From CAYRNR01 sp964425605 (lineage in GTDB: Bacteria; Myxococcota_A; UBA796; UBA9615; CAYRNR01), in assembly GCA_964425605.1 (NCBI GenBank), contig CAYRNR010000018.1, forward strand, positions 13,436 to 77,435: a DNA stretch of 64,000 nucleotides, read 5' to 3'. The notes beneath the pieces were generated by a model. The model did no database searches, was not told the origin of the DNA, and saw nothing but the letters and a program-made list of their open reading frames with translations. A program made the translations under genes and the position numbers. Below are positions 48,814-57,568 of the stretch, piece after piece. How positions within the stretch are numbered: the stretch's first letter is position 1; each line of letters opens with the position of its first letter.

Positions 48814-51276
48814 CTAGAAGGCCCCCTGGCGGAGAGTCGCGTCGATCCCCACCTCGAAGTGGACCGCCTCACCGGCCTCCACCACCACCTCGTCGAACCT
48901 CACCACCTCTTCGCCGCCCGGAAGCACCACGAATTCCCCGGCGTCGGCGCCGCCCACCTGGCTCCAACCGGCGAACTCGGCGCCCGTCGGAACGGGCACC
49001 TCCATCTGTAGCGTGAAACTCCCTGCCGCCGTCGATTCGAGCGTAACGCTCACCGCCTCCGGCCCGCGTACCACGCTCAGATCCCCTTCGCATCCGCCTG
49101 CCATGAGCTGGCGCGCGTCCAGGGCGCTCAACCCATCGGGCAAGTGTGGCCGCAGAACCACAGCCTCCCGACCCTCCACGAACATCGGCCCGATCAGATA
49201 CACCAGGAATGCGTCCAGGTTGATCCCCCCCTCCCAGGGCCGATGCCGTGCGGTGTAGTCGCCCAACCCGCCGAGCGGATCGTACAGCGGCGCGAGCGGG
49301 GAGAAGTCGTCGTAGACCTGGTACTCCGTGTACTGGCCGCCCTCGTCGGCGTAGAGATGCAAGGCGTCGAACGCGTCCTCCGCTTCTGGATCGCCGACGA
49401 GCGCGAGGTTGTACAAGAAATAGCCGGGGACCATGCCGGTGCAGATGCCGTCCTCGACCTCGAAGCCCATGAACTCGTGGTACTCGGGATCGAGGGGGGT
49501 CTGGACCGTGCCGTCGCCCCTGCCGGCGGCCTCGCGCAGACCGGCGAGGTTGGAGAGCGCGAGGGGATCGTCGGGGGTGAGGGCGCCGGTCCACAGGGGC
49601 TTGAGGTTGACGTCCTCGTAGGGGCGGGTCTCGGGGGAGGGGCCGTCGTACCAGATGAATGGGGCGTAGTGGCCGTCGTCGAGCCAGAAGTGCTGGTCCA
49701 TGGCGGAGCGGGCCCGGGCGCCGAGCTCGTTGAAGGTCTCGGCGTCGTCGTCTTCACCGATCTCCGACGCAGCGACGGCCAACCAGTCGGCGGCGGCGGC
49801 CATGAGGAAGGAGGAGTTGGCCGACCAGGCGGTCTCCTCGTACAGGGTGTTGAGGTCGTGGCCCAGCGCGGCGCTCATGGCGACGCGGTAGGTCTCGTCG
49901 CCAGAGTGGGGTTGCAGCCCCTCGTCGTCGATGGTCTGCGCGAGGACGGCGCGTCTGAGATAGGGCCAGCGTTCCTGGACGACGTCCATGTCTCCGGTGA
50001 AGGCGGCGAACTCGCGGTACATCAGGGGGACGTAGGACGGTCCCTCGGCAGCCAGCCTGCCCGACCAGGACCCGAGGGAGTCCCAGTCGGGGGGCTCGAC
50101 GAGGTCGTCGGGGGTCAGCCCGGAGGCGCACTGGTTGGAGTAGTCGCCCTCCACGGAGGCGCAGAGGTAGAGGTAGTCGAGGGCCTGGCGCGCCTCGTCG
50201 TGGAGGCCGGCGCGGAGGAAGAAGCGGGTGGGGCCGATGGTGTCGCGGAGCCACACGCCGGTGTAGCGGGACATGGGGCAGACGGCGCCGGCGGCGGACT
50301 GCTGGACGCGGATGCCCACGCGCATGCCGTCGTAGAGATCGACGACGCGCTCGTCGGCGACGTCGATCTGGACGCCGCGGCCGCTGAAGGCGTCCCACTG
50401 CGCCAGGGTCTGGTCGAGCCAGCTGTCGGCGTCGGCGGTGGCCAGGGTGCCGGCGATGGCGCCGAGCTCGTCGAGGGACTCGCCGGTGGCCACGACGAGC
50501 ACTGCCATCGCGCTCTGTTCGGGGCCCACGTCACCGAGCTCGATGACGTGGCCGGTCGCGTCCTGTTTCAGATCGCAGCCCCAGGGAAGGTAGGCGCGGT
50601 ATCGGCCGTCGGTGGGGAGGGTCTCCACCGCCATGCCGTCGAGGTCCTCGGGTTCGGCCGAGGGGTGCAGACGCACGGCGAGCGCCGCCGTGCCGGCCCC
50701 GATCCCGGTCGCGAGGAGGACGCGCACGACCGCGGGGGGCACGTCGAGGGGGTCCGTGCCGTCCGGCAACGGGGCGAAGTCGACGGTGTACAGGGAGTGC
50801 TCGGCCGTGTCGGCGCGGGTGACGATGACCGCGGTGCCGCGCACGCGGGCGATCCACTCCTCGACGAAGGGGGCCTCGACGCCGTCCGCCTCGAGCACGG
50901 TGGCCACGTCGGCGAAGAAGTAGTCCTCCTTCTCGTACCGCGGCCCCACCATGGAGTGCAGCGTGTTGAGGGGATCGGTGAGCCCGAGCAGGGAGAACAC
51001 CCGGCCGTTGCCCACAGCGTGGGAGCCGCGGTGTTGCGGGGGCGGGCGATCCTCCACGGGACCGGACACGTGGGTGGCGTACAGGGAGAGGTCACCCAGG
51101 CCGGGGTGGTCGTCGAAGAAGGGGTGGTCCAGGGCCGGCCGGACGTCCTCGCCGGGCCAGGGCTCGTGGACGACCTCGGGATCGGGATCGGGGCTCACGT
51201 CCACGGGATCGTCCTGGCAGGCCATCAGCGTCGCGGAGACGGCGAGCAGCGCGAGGAGAGGGGAGGGGAGGCGCAC
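48814..51276 (-). CDS. Lipoprotein with (alpha/alpha)6 glycosidase-like domain
   Basis: 820 residues. A GTG at 51276 gives signal peptide and lipobox LMAC. Residues about 260-690 show the helical barrel pattern of GH15/GH65-like enzymes: YTGVWLRDTIGPTRFFLRAG, DYLYLCASVEGD, YEETAWSANSSFLMAA and YEDVNLKPLWTGAL. The N-terminal part (about 90-250) resembles the beta-sandwich that precedes such barrels. Catalytic Glu residues are not assigned. It is likely displayed on the outer membrane. The lipoprotein gene upstream ends 11 bases before it, so both form an operon. Confidence 0.75.
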   Translation of the reverse strand: MRLPSPLLALLAVSATLMACQDDPVDVSPDPDPEVVHEPWPGEDVRPALDHPFFDDHPGLGDLSLYATHVSGPVEDRPPPQHRGSHAVGNGRVFSLLGLTDPLNTLHSMVGPRYEKEDYFFADVATVLEADGVEAPFVEEWIARVRGTAVIVTRADTAEHSLYTVDFAPLPDGTDPLDVPPAVVRVLLATGIGAGTAALAVRLHPSAEPEDLDGMAVETLPTDGRYRAYLPWGCDLKQDATGHVIELGDVGPEQSAMAVLVVATGESLDELGAIAGTLATADADSWLDQTLAQWDAFSGRGVQIDVADERVVDLYDGMRVGIRVQQSAAGAVCPMSRYTGVWLRDTIGPTRFFLRAGLHDEARQALDYLYLCASVEGDYSNQCASGLTPDDLVEPPDWDSLGSWSGRLAAEGPSYVPLMYREFAAFTGDMDVVQERWPYLRRAVLAQTIDDEGLQPHSGDETYRVAMSAALGHDLNTLYEETAWSANSSFLMAAAADWLAVAASEIGEDDDAETFNELGARARSAMDQHFWLDDGHYAPFIWYDGPSPETRPYEDVNLKPLWTGALTPDDPLALSNLAGLREAAGRGDGTVQTPLDPEYHEFMGFEVEDGICTGMVPGYFLYNLALVGDPEAEDAFDALHLYADEGGQYTEYQVYDDFSPLAPLYDPLGGLGDYTARHRPWEGGINLDAFLVYLIGPMFVEGREAVVLRPHLPDGLSALDARQLMAGGCEGDLSVVRGPEAVSVTLESTAAGSFTLQMEVPVPTGAEFAGWSQVGGADAGEFVVLPGGEEVVRFDEVVVEAGEAVHFEVGIDATLRQGAF

Positions 51277-51287
51277 GGCGGAGCTCG

Positions 51288-53225
51288 TCAGTAGCACAGG
51301 GTCTCGTAGTACGAGTACTCGTTGTTGGTCTCGTCGCATTCCTCGACTGCCTCGGCGCCGAAGCCGTTGTCGTCGACGCGGATGATGAAGCCGCCACCCC
51401 ACTGGTCGGGGTGGAGCACGAAGATGTTGCCGTAGACGGACTCTCCGGGGGGCAGGGGCCAGTGGAAGTGGGTGTCGATGAGGGTCTCGCCACCCTGGTC
51501 GACGGTGAACAGGCTGACGGGCACGGGGGCGTTGACCTGGGAGCCGCCCTGGTTGGCGATGTTGTAGCTGATCTTGACGGGGCCGTCGGTGCAGGACGCC
51601 ACACAGTACTCGCCGAAGACCGGGATCAGATCGGGCACGCCGGGGTTGTCCATCACGGGGCGGGCGCGGAACACGTTGTGGACGGACCACGAGGTGGGGG
51701 TGGGGCCGGGCACGGAGCCGTCGGGGTCGAGGTTGGTCACGGCGAAGTCGTGGGTGCCCCAGGTGGGGCCGGACTTGGCCCAGCCGCCGCCGTTGTGACC
51801 GAACACGGCGATGCCGTTGAAGGTCCCCATGTTGGAGGCGACGACGATCTCGGCGGAGCCGTCGTTGTCCACGTCCGCGGTGACCGGGTACTCCCACAGG
51901 GTGCCCGAGTCGTGGGTGCCGTCGACGAAGCGGATGGTGCCGGAGGCGCCGTCGAAGATGCGGAACACCTCCTCGTCGGCGTAGAGCACCTCGTAGACGC
52001 CGTCGCCGTCCACGTCGTAGCCGGAGCAGCCGGCGAGGCCGGAGCTGTCGCTGATGGGCGAGGACCACAGGGGGGTGCCGGTGACCTCCCACACGGAGAT
52101 GGCCGAGTTCGCGGCGATGGCGATCTCCACCTCTCCGTCGCCGTCGAAGTCGGCCACGGCCGGGGGCCCCGGGTTGCTGCCGGGGATGGCCAGCGTGTTG
52201 ATCTGGGAGCCGTCGTGGTCGTGGATCACCAGCGCCGAGCCGGTGACGAACAGCACCTCGCCGCCGCTGTCGCCGTCGATGTCCGCCACGGCGGCGAAGT
52301 TGCCGCTGCCGTGGCTCGCGGTGCTCCACTCCACGGCGCCGGTGTGGGCGAACACCTTCTCGCCGACGATGATCTCGGACGTGCCGTCCACGTCGAGGTC
52401 CGCGATCACCGGCGTGCGCCACGACGTGGTCACGCCGTTGAGCATGGAGATGGTCGCGCCGTTGGCCCCCTCCACCAGCGCGATGTCCATGACGATCTCC
52501 ACGTCCCCGTCACCCTCGAGGTCGGCCACGGCGGGCTGGGGATACATGGACCAGGAGAAGGGCTGGGACACCCACTCGGGCGTCCCCGTGCCGTCCACGG
52601 CGGCCACGCGGTGGTCCGAGGTGGAGGCCACGATTTCGGGGACCCCGTCCACGTCCACGTCCGCGATGGAGACGCCCGCCTGCCCGTCGTACCCGGGGAT
52701 GTCGAAGATCACGCCCGACCCGTCGCCGTGCAGGGCCACGAGGCGGTTGTCGCCCCAAACGGTGAAGGCGATGTCGGGCATGTCGAGCTCGTCCACCGTG
52801 CCGTCGCCGTTGTCGTCGGTGAGGTTGCCCACGGCGGGCATCACGATCACCCCCTGGCCGCCGGAGTCCCAGGTCCACTCCACGGCCACGTTCCACGGGT
52901 CGTTGACCACCACCACGCCGCTGCCTTCGCACTCCTCGAGGATCGGGATCGTCTCCTCGGGCGGGTAGAACACGTCGCAGTCGTCGTCGACGCAGTCGGC
53001 GATGCCGTCGTGGTCGGCGTCCATGTAGCCCTCGTCCACCTGGCCGTCGCCGTCGTTGTCGATGCCGTCGCACTCCTCGTCGGGGCCCGCGGAGTCGTCG
53101 TCGTCCCCGACCGTGTCGTCGTCGTCGTCGTCGGCCGGCGGCGTGGGATTCTCCACGTCGGCCAGATCGTACTCGGTGCAGGACGACATCAAGCTGATCG
53201 CGAACAGGATCACGAGCACGCGCAT
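51288..53225 (-). CDS. VCBS/FG-GAP propeller lipoprotein with CARDB-like C-terminus
   Basis: 645 residues. Lipobox MSSC, Asp-rich linker, one MopE-like unit (CDGIDNDGDGQVDE), then several VCBS-type blades with calcium loops (ADLDVDGTSE, ADFDGDGEVE, ADVDNDGSAE) over about 160-480, and a C-terminal beta-sandwich (about 520-620: ISYNIANQGG...) like CARDB cell-adhesion domains. It is a surface-exposed binding protein rather than an enzyme. The ATG at 53225 follows GAGG. It is encoded directly before the glycosidase-like gene. Confidence 0.85.
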   Translation of the reverse strand: MRVLVILFAISLMSSCTEYDLADVENPTPPADDDDDDTVGDDDDSAGPDEECDGIDNDGDGQVDEGYMDADHDGIADCVDDDCDVFYPPEETIPILEECEGSGVVVVNDPWNVAVEWTWDSGGQGVIVMPAVGNLTDDNGDGTVDELDMPDIAFTVWGDNRLVALHGDGSGVIFDIPGYDGQAGVSIADVDVDGVPEIVASTSDHRVAAVDGTGTPEWVSQPFSWSMYPQPAVADLEGDGDVEIVMDIALVEGANGATISMLNGVTTSWRTPVIADLDVDGTSEIIVGEKVFAHTGAVEWSTASHGSGNFAAVADIDGDSGGEVLFVTGSALVIHDHDGSQINTLAIPGSNPGPPAVADFDGDGEVEIAIAANSAISVWEVTGTPLWSSPISDSSGLAGCSGYDVDGDGVYEVLYADEEVFRIFDGASGTIRFVDGTHDSGTLWEYPVTADVDNDGSAEIVVASNMGTFNGIAVFGHNGGGWAKSGPTWGTHDFAVTNLDPDGSVPGPTPTSWSVHNVFRARPVMDNPGVPDLIPVFGEYCVASCTDGPVKISYNIANQGGSQVNAPVPVSLFTVDQGGETLIDTHFHWPLPPGESVYGNIFVLHPDQWGGGFIIRVDDNGFGAEAVEECDETNNEYSYYETLCY

Positions 53226-53289
53226 GGACACCTCGCTGACGGGATTACCCGTTGCCCATGATAGTGTGTCCGCGAAAGGTGGGTCACCG

Positions 53290-54414
53290 ATGAAATCCCG
53301 GTTCATCGTCAGCGTCACCGTGGGCTCGGCGCTGCTGGTCGCAGCCCTGGGCTGCAGCACCGACTACGACATCGCCGGAGCGCCCGATCCCCACGACCTC
53401 GTGGAGTGCGACTTCGAGGTGGTCGGGGACGAGGCCAGCCCCTGGGAGCTGTACACCTGCAACCCGTTCTTTCCCCCGCCGCTGGACGACGGCTGGGACT
53501 CGCCGGGCATCGGCGGCTACGACATCCTGGTGATCGACGTGCTGGGCACGCCCCTGTTCCAGATGTGGTACGGCGGCGGCGACACCGAGCTCGAGATGAA
53601 CCCCACGACGGCCATCGACGCCATCGGCTACGCGGTGTCCACCAACGGGGTCGACTGGGAGCGCTACGAGGGCAACCCGCTGCTCACGACCGCGGACGCC
53701 GGGATGCAGTGCGACAAGATCTACAACCCCACCGTGTCCTTCGACGGCAACACGGGCATCTACCACATGTGGTTCGCCGCGGACGTGACCAACCTCGGCA
53801 CGCAGATCGGCCACGCCACGTCGGCGGACGGCCTCGAGTGGGTGGCCGATCCCCACAACCCGGTCATCGGCACGGACGAGATGGCGGGCACCGACTTCAG
53901 CGCCTTCACCCCCGGCGACGTGATCGTCGACTCCGGCGGCGTGATGCACATGTTCTACGGCGGGCTGTATCAGGTGGGGCAGCAGATCCAGTACGCCGTG
54001 GGCCACGCCACGAGCACCGACGGGAGCCAGTGGGACCTGCACGACGGCCAGCCCATCCTCCAGGGAGCGCCGGGCCAGTGGGACTCCAAGGTGGTGGCGT
54101 TCCCCGACGTGTTCTTCCACGACACCACGTACTACCTCTTCTACGCGGGGTCCTCCACAGTGGCCAACCAGGGCAACTTCTACTACGTGGACGACGCCCA
54201 GCTGGGGTACGCGACCAGCACCGACGCGGTGCACTGGGAGCGGCAGACGCCGGACGAGCCGCTGCCGCTGAAGTACGTCAACCCCGGCTATCCGCGGGTG
54301 TACTTCGTGCACGACCGGCTGCACATCTGGTTCACGGACCGCTGGACGACGACCATGCCCGACGACAGCGAACGGGAGCTGGCGTGGCTCAACTACGGAA
54401 TCATCGACTGGTGA
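53290..54414 (+). CDS. Lipoprotein with five-bladed (GH43/GH32-like) beta-propeller
   Basis: 374 residues. Lipobox ALGC. The repeating pattern of strand, MWYGGGD-like turn, and GYAVSTNGVDWERYEGNPLL-type element (cited in part) appears about five times (GHATSADGLEW, GHATSTDGSQW, GYATSTDAVHW), characteristic of glycosidase clan-F/J-like propellers. Catalytic acids are not recognisable, so it may be a sugar-binding relative. The ATG at 53290 follows AAGG. The small Cys-rich lipoprotein starts 11 bases after its stop. Confidence 0.8.
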   Translation: MKSRFIVSVTVGSALLVAALGCSTDYDIAGAPDPHDLVECDFEVVGDEASPWELYTCNPFFPPPLDDGWDSPGIGGYDILVIDVLGTPLFQMWYGGGDTELEMNPTTAIDAIGYAVSTNGVDWERYEGNPLLTTADAGMQCDKIYNPTVSFDGNTGIYHMWFAADVTNLGTQIGHATSADGLEWVADPHNPVIGTDEMAGTDFSAFTPGDVIVDSGGVMHMFYGGLYQVGQQIQYAVGHATSTDGSQWDLHDGQPILQGAPGQWDSKVVAFPDVFFHDTTYYLFYAGSSTVANQGNFYYVDDAQLGYATSTDAVHWERQTPDEPLPLKYVNPGYPRVYFVHDRLHIWFTDRWTTTMPDDSERELAWLNYGIIDW

Positions 54415-54425
54415 GGAGGTACACG

Positions 54426-54710
54426 ATGCGACTCCTGCTGATCCTCGTCCTCGTCTCCTCGCCCGCGGTCCTCGCCTCGTGCGAAGGCGGTGGTCCCTAC
54501 GCGGACGCGTGCGCCGATCTCTGTAGCACGCTTGCCCTCGACTGCGAGCTGCCCGGGTACCAGGGGAGCGGGTCCTGCGCGGCGAACTGCGAGGTGGAGC
54601 TGGAGGCGGAAGCCGACGGCGACGCCCTGTTGCAGTGTTACCAGGACGCGGGGTGCTCGACCGTGGAGCTGATCGAATGCAAGCGGCTCAGCGAGATGGG
54701 CCGGCTCTGA
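54426..54710 (+). CDS. Small Cys-rich lipoprotein
   Basis: 94 residues. Lipobox LASC (Cys19), then ten Cys in about 70 residues (CADLC, DCEL, SCAANC, QCYQDAGC, IEC), which should form several disulfides. No family name applies. Start ATG with GGAGG upstream. Encoded 11 bases after the propeller lipoprotein, so they are probably exported together. It converges on the ExbD/TolR-like gene with three bases between. Confidence 0.72.
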   Translation: MRLLLILVLVSSPAVLASCEGGGPYADACADLCSTLALDCELPGYQGSGSCAANCEVELEAEADGDALLQCYQDAGCSTVELIECKRLSEMGRL

Positions 54711-54713
54711 CCG

Positions 54714-55241
54714 CTACTCGGTGACCGAGCCCAGGGAGACCGCCGGGAACAGCAGCTCGCGGGCCGGGGCGCCCGGGGGCGTCCACTCGCGCGTGGCGTC
54801 CATGGCCCCGACGATGGTGTCGTAGTCCACCACGTCCTCGGGGATGAGCACGACGCGGGTCTCGTCGGGGTGGGCGGCCTTGACCTGCACCATCAGATCG
54901 GTGAGCTCGGCGAAGGGGTAGGCGCCGTCTGCCTCGCGCGCCAGCACGCGACCCTGCACCTCGGCCTCGGGCTCAGAGGCCAGCACGTCGCTGTTGCCGC
55001 GGACGACGAATCCCTGGTCGGTGATCGCCACCATCATCCGCACGTTCTCGGTGTCGAGCTCGCTGGAGGGGATCGGCGAGATCGCCGGCAGGGTCGAGTC
55101 CACCACGGCCAGGTTCACGAAGGTGACCGACAGCAGGAGGAAGGGGATGAGGATGGTGACCAGGTTCATGATCGGGACCAGGTCCGGGGCTCCGGCCTTG
55201 ATCTGTCGGCTCTCGTCCTTGCGTGCGCGCGCTGCGGTCAT
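54714..55241 (-). CDS. ExbD/TolR-like protein lacking the usual membrane Asp
   Basis: 175 residues: short cytoplasmic N-terminus, one membrane helix (about 22-45) and a periplasmic domain. In ExbD and TolR the helix begins with an Asp needed for proton-driven rotation; here the equivalent block is LVPIMNLVTILIPF, with Asn26. The motor function may therefore differ or need a partner Asp. No exbB/tolQ gene is visible in the window. ATG with GGAGG. Divergent from tupA. Confidence 0.78.
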   Translation of the reverse strand: MTAARARKDESRQIKAGAPDLVPIMNLVTILIPFLLLSVTFVNLAVVDSTLPAISPIPSSELDTENVRMMVAITDQGFVVRGNSDVLASEPEAEVQGRVLAREADGAYPFAELTDLMVQVKAAHPDETRVVLIPEDVVDYDTIVGAMDATREWTPPGAPARELLFPAVSLGSVTE

Positions 55242-55267
55242 GGGGTCCTCCAGGATCGTTGTTCATA

Positions 55268-55279
55268 CATACAAGTATG
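55268..55279. promoter_or_regulatory. CATAC-aa-GTATG palindrome between exbD-like gene and tupA
   Basis: Five-base arms with a two-base spacer lie in the 137-base divergent gap; TTGACA occurs at 55283-55288, followed by GGTATG, but no good -10 box could be fixed. A regulator of tungstate uptake could bind here. Role is inference from position. Confidence 0.3.
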
Positions 55280-55378
55280 ATGTTGACACTTGAAGGTATG
55301 ACTCCATTCCCTTCCGCCCCCCAGGATTTGCTTTCCCCGCAGCCTCGCTTTAGATCTCCAGCAAAGGAACGGGCTCAC

Positions 55379-56188
55379 ATGTTTCGTCTCGCGCTCCCCG
55401 CGCTCGCCGCGCTCGTCATCTCCGCTGGCGCCCACGCCCTGCCCGAAGGCTCCCGGCACCTGCGGCTGGCCACCACCACGTCCGTGGAGAACTCCGGGCT
55501 GCTCGAGCACCTGCTCCCTCGCTTCGAGGAGCTGTGCGCCTGCCAGGTGGACGTCATCCCGGTGGGGACGGGCCAGGCGCTGAAGCTGGGAGCTGGCGGT
55601 GACGCGGACCTGGTGATCGTCCACGCCCCGGACCTCGAGGCCGAGTTCGTGAAGCTGGGCCACGGGGTGGATCGCCGCACGTTCATGGCCAACGACTTCG
55701 TGCTGGTGGGGCCCGCCGCCGATCCCGTGGGGCTCCGCGGCTCCGAGGACGTGGCCGCCTCCCTGGCTCGCATCGCCGAGGCCCAGGCGCGATTCGTCTC
55801 GCGGGGCGACCAGTCCGGGACGCACTACCGTGAGGTCCAGACGTGGGCCCGGGCCGGCGTCGAGCCCGCTGGCGACTGGTACCTGGAGGCGGGCCAGGGC
55901 ATGGGCGCGGTCCTGACCATGGCCGCAAACCTGCCCGCGTACACGCTGACCGACCGGGGTACGTTCCTGGCGCGCACCGACAAGCTGGACCTCGAGATCC
56001 TGGCGTCCGACGATCCGCGGATGCTCAACCCCTACTCGGTGATCCCGGTCAATCCGCAGCGCCACGAATGGGTCGACCACGAGGGGGCGCAGGCCCTGTC
56101 CGACTGGCTGTGCAGCGAAGAGGGGCAGCGGCTCATCGGCGAGTACCGGGTGGGCGGCGAGACCCTGTTCCGCCCGACGGCCCCCTGA
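55379..56188 (+). CDS. tupA: Tungstate ABC transporter substrate-binding protein TupA
   Basis: 269 residues with a signal peptide (cleavage near AHA). The binding signature is LATTTSVENSGLLEHLLPRF at the N-terminus, followed by IPVGTGQALKLGAGGDADL, SRGDQSGTHYRE and the YTLTDRGTFLA region. These distinguish TupA from PstS and ModA. It binds tungstate in the periplasm and delivers it to TupB. Start ATG at 55379; the longer frame overlaps the divergent gene's promoter. tupB starts seven bases after the stop. Confidence 0.92.
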   Translation: MFRLALPALAALVISAGAHALPEGSRHLRLATTTSVENSGLLEHLLPRFEELCACQVDVIPVGTGQALKLGAGGDADLVIVHAPDLEAEFVKLGHGVDRRTFMANDFVLVGPAADPVGLRGSEDVAASLARIAEAQARFVSRGDQSGTHYREVQTWARAGVEPAGDWYLEAGQGMGAVLTMAANLPAYTLTDRGTFLARTDKLDLEILASDDPRMLNPYSVIPVNPQRHEWVDHEGAQALSDWLCSEEGQRLIGEYRVGGETLFRPTAP

Positions 56189-56194
56189 ACCACC

Positions 56195-56887
56195 ATGCAG
56201 TACCTCGCCGACGCCGTGGTCGAGGCGCTGCGGATGATCGCGTCAGCAGATCCACACGTGGTGGCCGCCACCTGGGCTTCCCTGCGGTTCTCGGTGGCAT
56301 CGACGATCCTGGCCTCGCTCATCGGCATCCCCATCGGGGCCTTCCTGGCCCTGGGTGAGTTCCGGCTGCGCCGGCTCGTCGTGGCGGTCCTGGACACCCT
56401 GCTCGCCCTGCCCACGGTGGTCGTGGGCCTGTTCGTGTACGCGTTGTTGTGCCGGCAGGGGCCGGCAGGCGAGCTGGGCCTGCTGTTCACGCCGTACGCG
56501 ATCGTCATCGGGCAGACCGTGCTGATCGTGCCGGTGGTGGCCGCGCTGTCCCGCAGCGCGGTGGCCGCGGTGCCCCGCGTGTACGCGTCCACGGCCCGGA
56601 CCCTGGGCGCGGGACGGGCGAGCCTGTGGTGGGTGGTGCTGCGCGAGGCCCGGCCCGGCGTCCTCGCCGCCTGCGTCACGGCCTTCGGTCGCGTCATCGG
56701 CGAGGTGGGGGTGTCCATGATGCTCGGCGGCAACATCGCCGGGTACACGCGGACCATCACCACGGTCATCGCCCTGGAGACGCGCAAGGGCGAGTTCGCC
56801 CTGGCGCTGGCGCTGGGCATCATCCTGCTCGTGCTCGCCTTCGCGGTGAACCTGGCGGTGAGGCTCCTCGGGGGGAGGGAGTCATGA
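56195..56887 (+). CDS. tupB: Tungstate ABC transporter permease TupB
   Basis: 230 residues with about five hydrophobic helices. The cytoplasmic coupling loop with the EAA-type region is visible around residues 125-175 (YASTARTLGAG ... GRVIGEVGVSMMLGGNI). Family members move tungstate or related oxyanions. It is placed between tupA and the ATPase gene, and the last base pairs overlap the ATPase start (ATGA), indicating translational coupling. Confidence 0.9.
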   Translation: MQYLADAVVEALRMIASADPHVVAATWASLRFSVASTILASLIGIPIGAFLALGEFRLRRLVVAVLDTLLALPTVVVGLFVYALLCRQGPAGELGLLFTPYAIVIGQTVLIVPVVAALSRSAVAAVPRVYASTARTLGAGRASLWWVVLREARPGVLAACVTAFGRVIGEVGVSMMLGGNIAGYTRTITTVIALETRKGEFALALALGIILLVLAFAVNLAVRLLGGRES

Positions 56888-57567
56888 CCGCGTACACCCT
56901 GAGGTCGGTGATCCACCGCTACGAGGGGCGCACGGCCCTGGACCTGCCCGATCTGGTCGTGGAGCGGTCCCGGGCGCTCGCGCTGCTCGGCCCCAACGGA
57001 TCGGGCAAGAGCACGCTGTTGCGCATCCTGGCCCTGCTCCAGGCGCCCACCGAGGGGGAGATCACCCTGCTGGACCAGCCCGTCCCGCGCGGCGCGGGCG
57101 GCTCGAACGGCCGGGCAGAGGCCCAGCTGAGGCGCCACGTCACGCTGATTCACCAGGAGCCGGTCCTGTTCTCCACCAGCGTCCAGGCGAACGTGACGTT
57201 CGGCCTGAAGGTCCGCGGCGTGCCGAGGGACGACATCCAGGCGCGCCTGTCCGAGACCCTGGCCGAGGTCGGGCTCGCGGGCTTCGAGGGGCGCCACGCG
57301 CGCGCGCTGTCCGGCGGGGAGACCCAGCGGGTCGTGCTCGCCCGCGCCCTGGCCCTGGACACACCGATCCTGCTGCTGGACGAGCCCACCACCTACCTGG
57401 ACGCGGCGTTCCGGCCGGAGTTCGAGGGGGTGCTCGCGCGGCTGCGCGACGCGGGGACCACGCTGATCCTGGCCACCCACGACGAGGACCTCGCCCGGGC
57501 GGTCGCCCACGACGTGATCACCCTGTCCAGGGGGCGGATCGAGGACCGGACCGTGCTGCGGAGTTGA
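56884..57567 (+). CDS. tupC: Tungstate ABC transporter ATPase TupC
   Basis: 227 residues, a single ABC domain. Walker A is GPNGSGKST (about 38-46), the signature is LSGGETQR (about 142), Walker B is ILLLDEPTTYLD and the switch His is in ATHDEDLA. It energises the TupA-TupB uptake system. Tungstate is used in tungsten-containing oxidoreductases, often together with selenocysteine-containing enzymes, though no such enzyme is seen in this window. The stop is one base from the convergent gene. Confidence 0.92.
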   Translation: MTAYTLRSVIHRYEGRTALDLPDLVVERSRALALLGPNGSGKSTLLRILALLQAPTEGEITLLDQPVPRGAGGSNGRAEAQLRRHVTLIHQEPVLFSTSVQANVTFGLKVRGVPRDDIQARLSETLAEVGLAGFEGRHARALSGGETQRVVLARALALDTPILLLDEPTTYLDAAFRPEFEGVLARLRDAGTTLILATHDEDLARAVAHDVITLSRGRIEDRTVLRS

Positions 57568-57568
57568 C

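Noticed and set aside
48248..48817. Open frames inside the intergenic region
   Set aside because: No ribosome sites, run through hairpins and the inverted-repeat element.
49144..51294. 716-codon plus-strand frame
   Set aside because: Antisense to the glycosidase gene; Gly/Val/Ala-rich and structureless.
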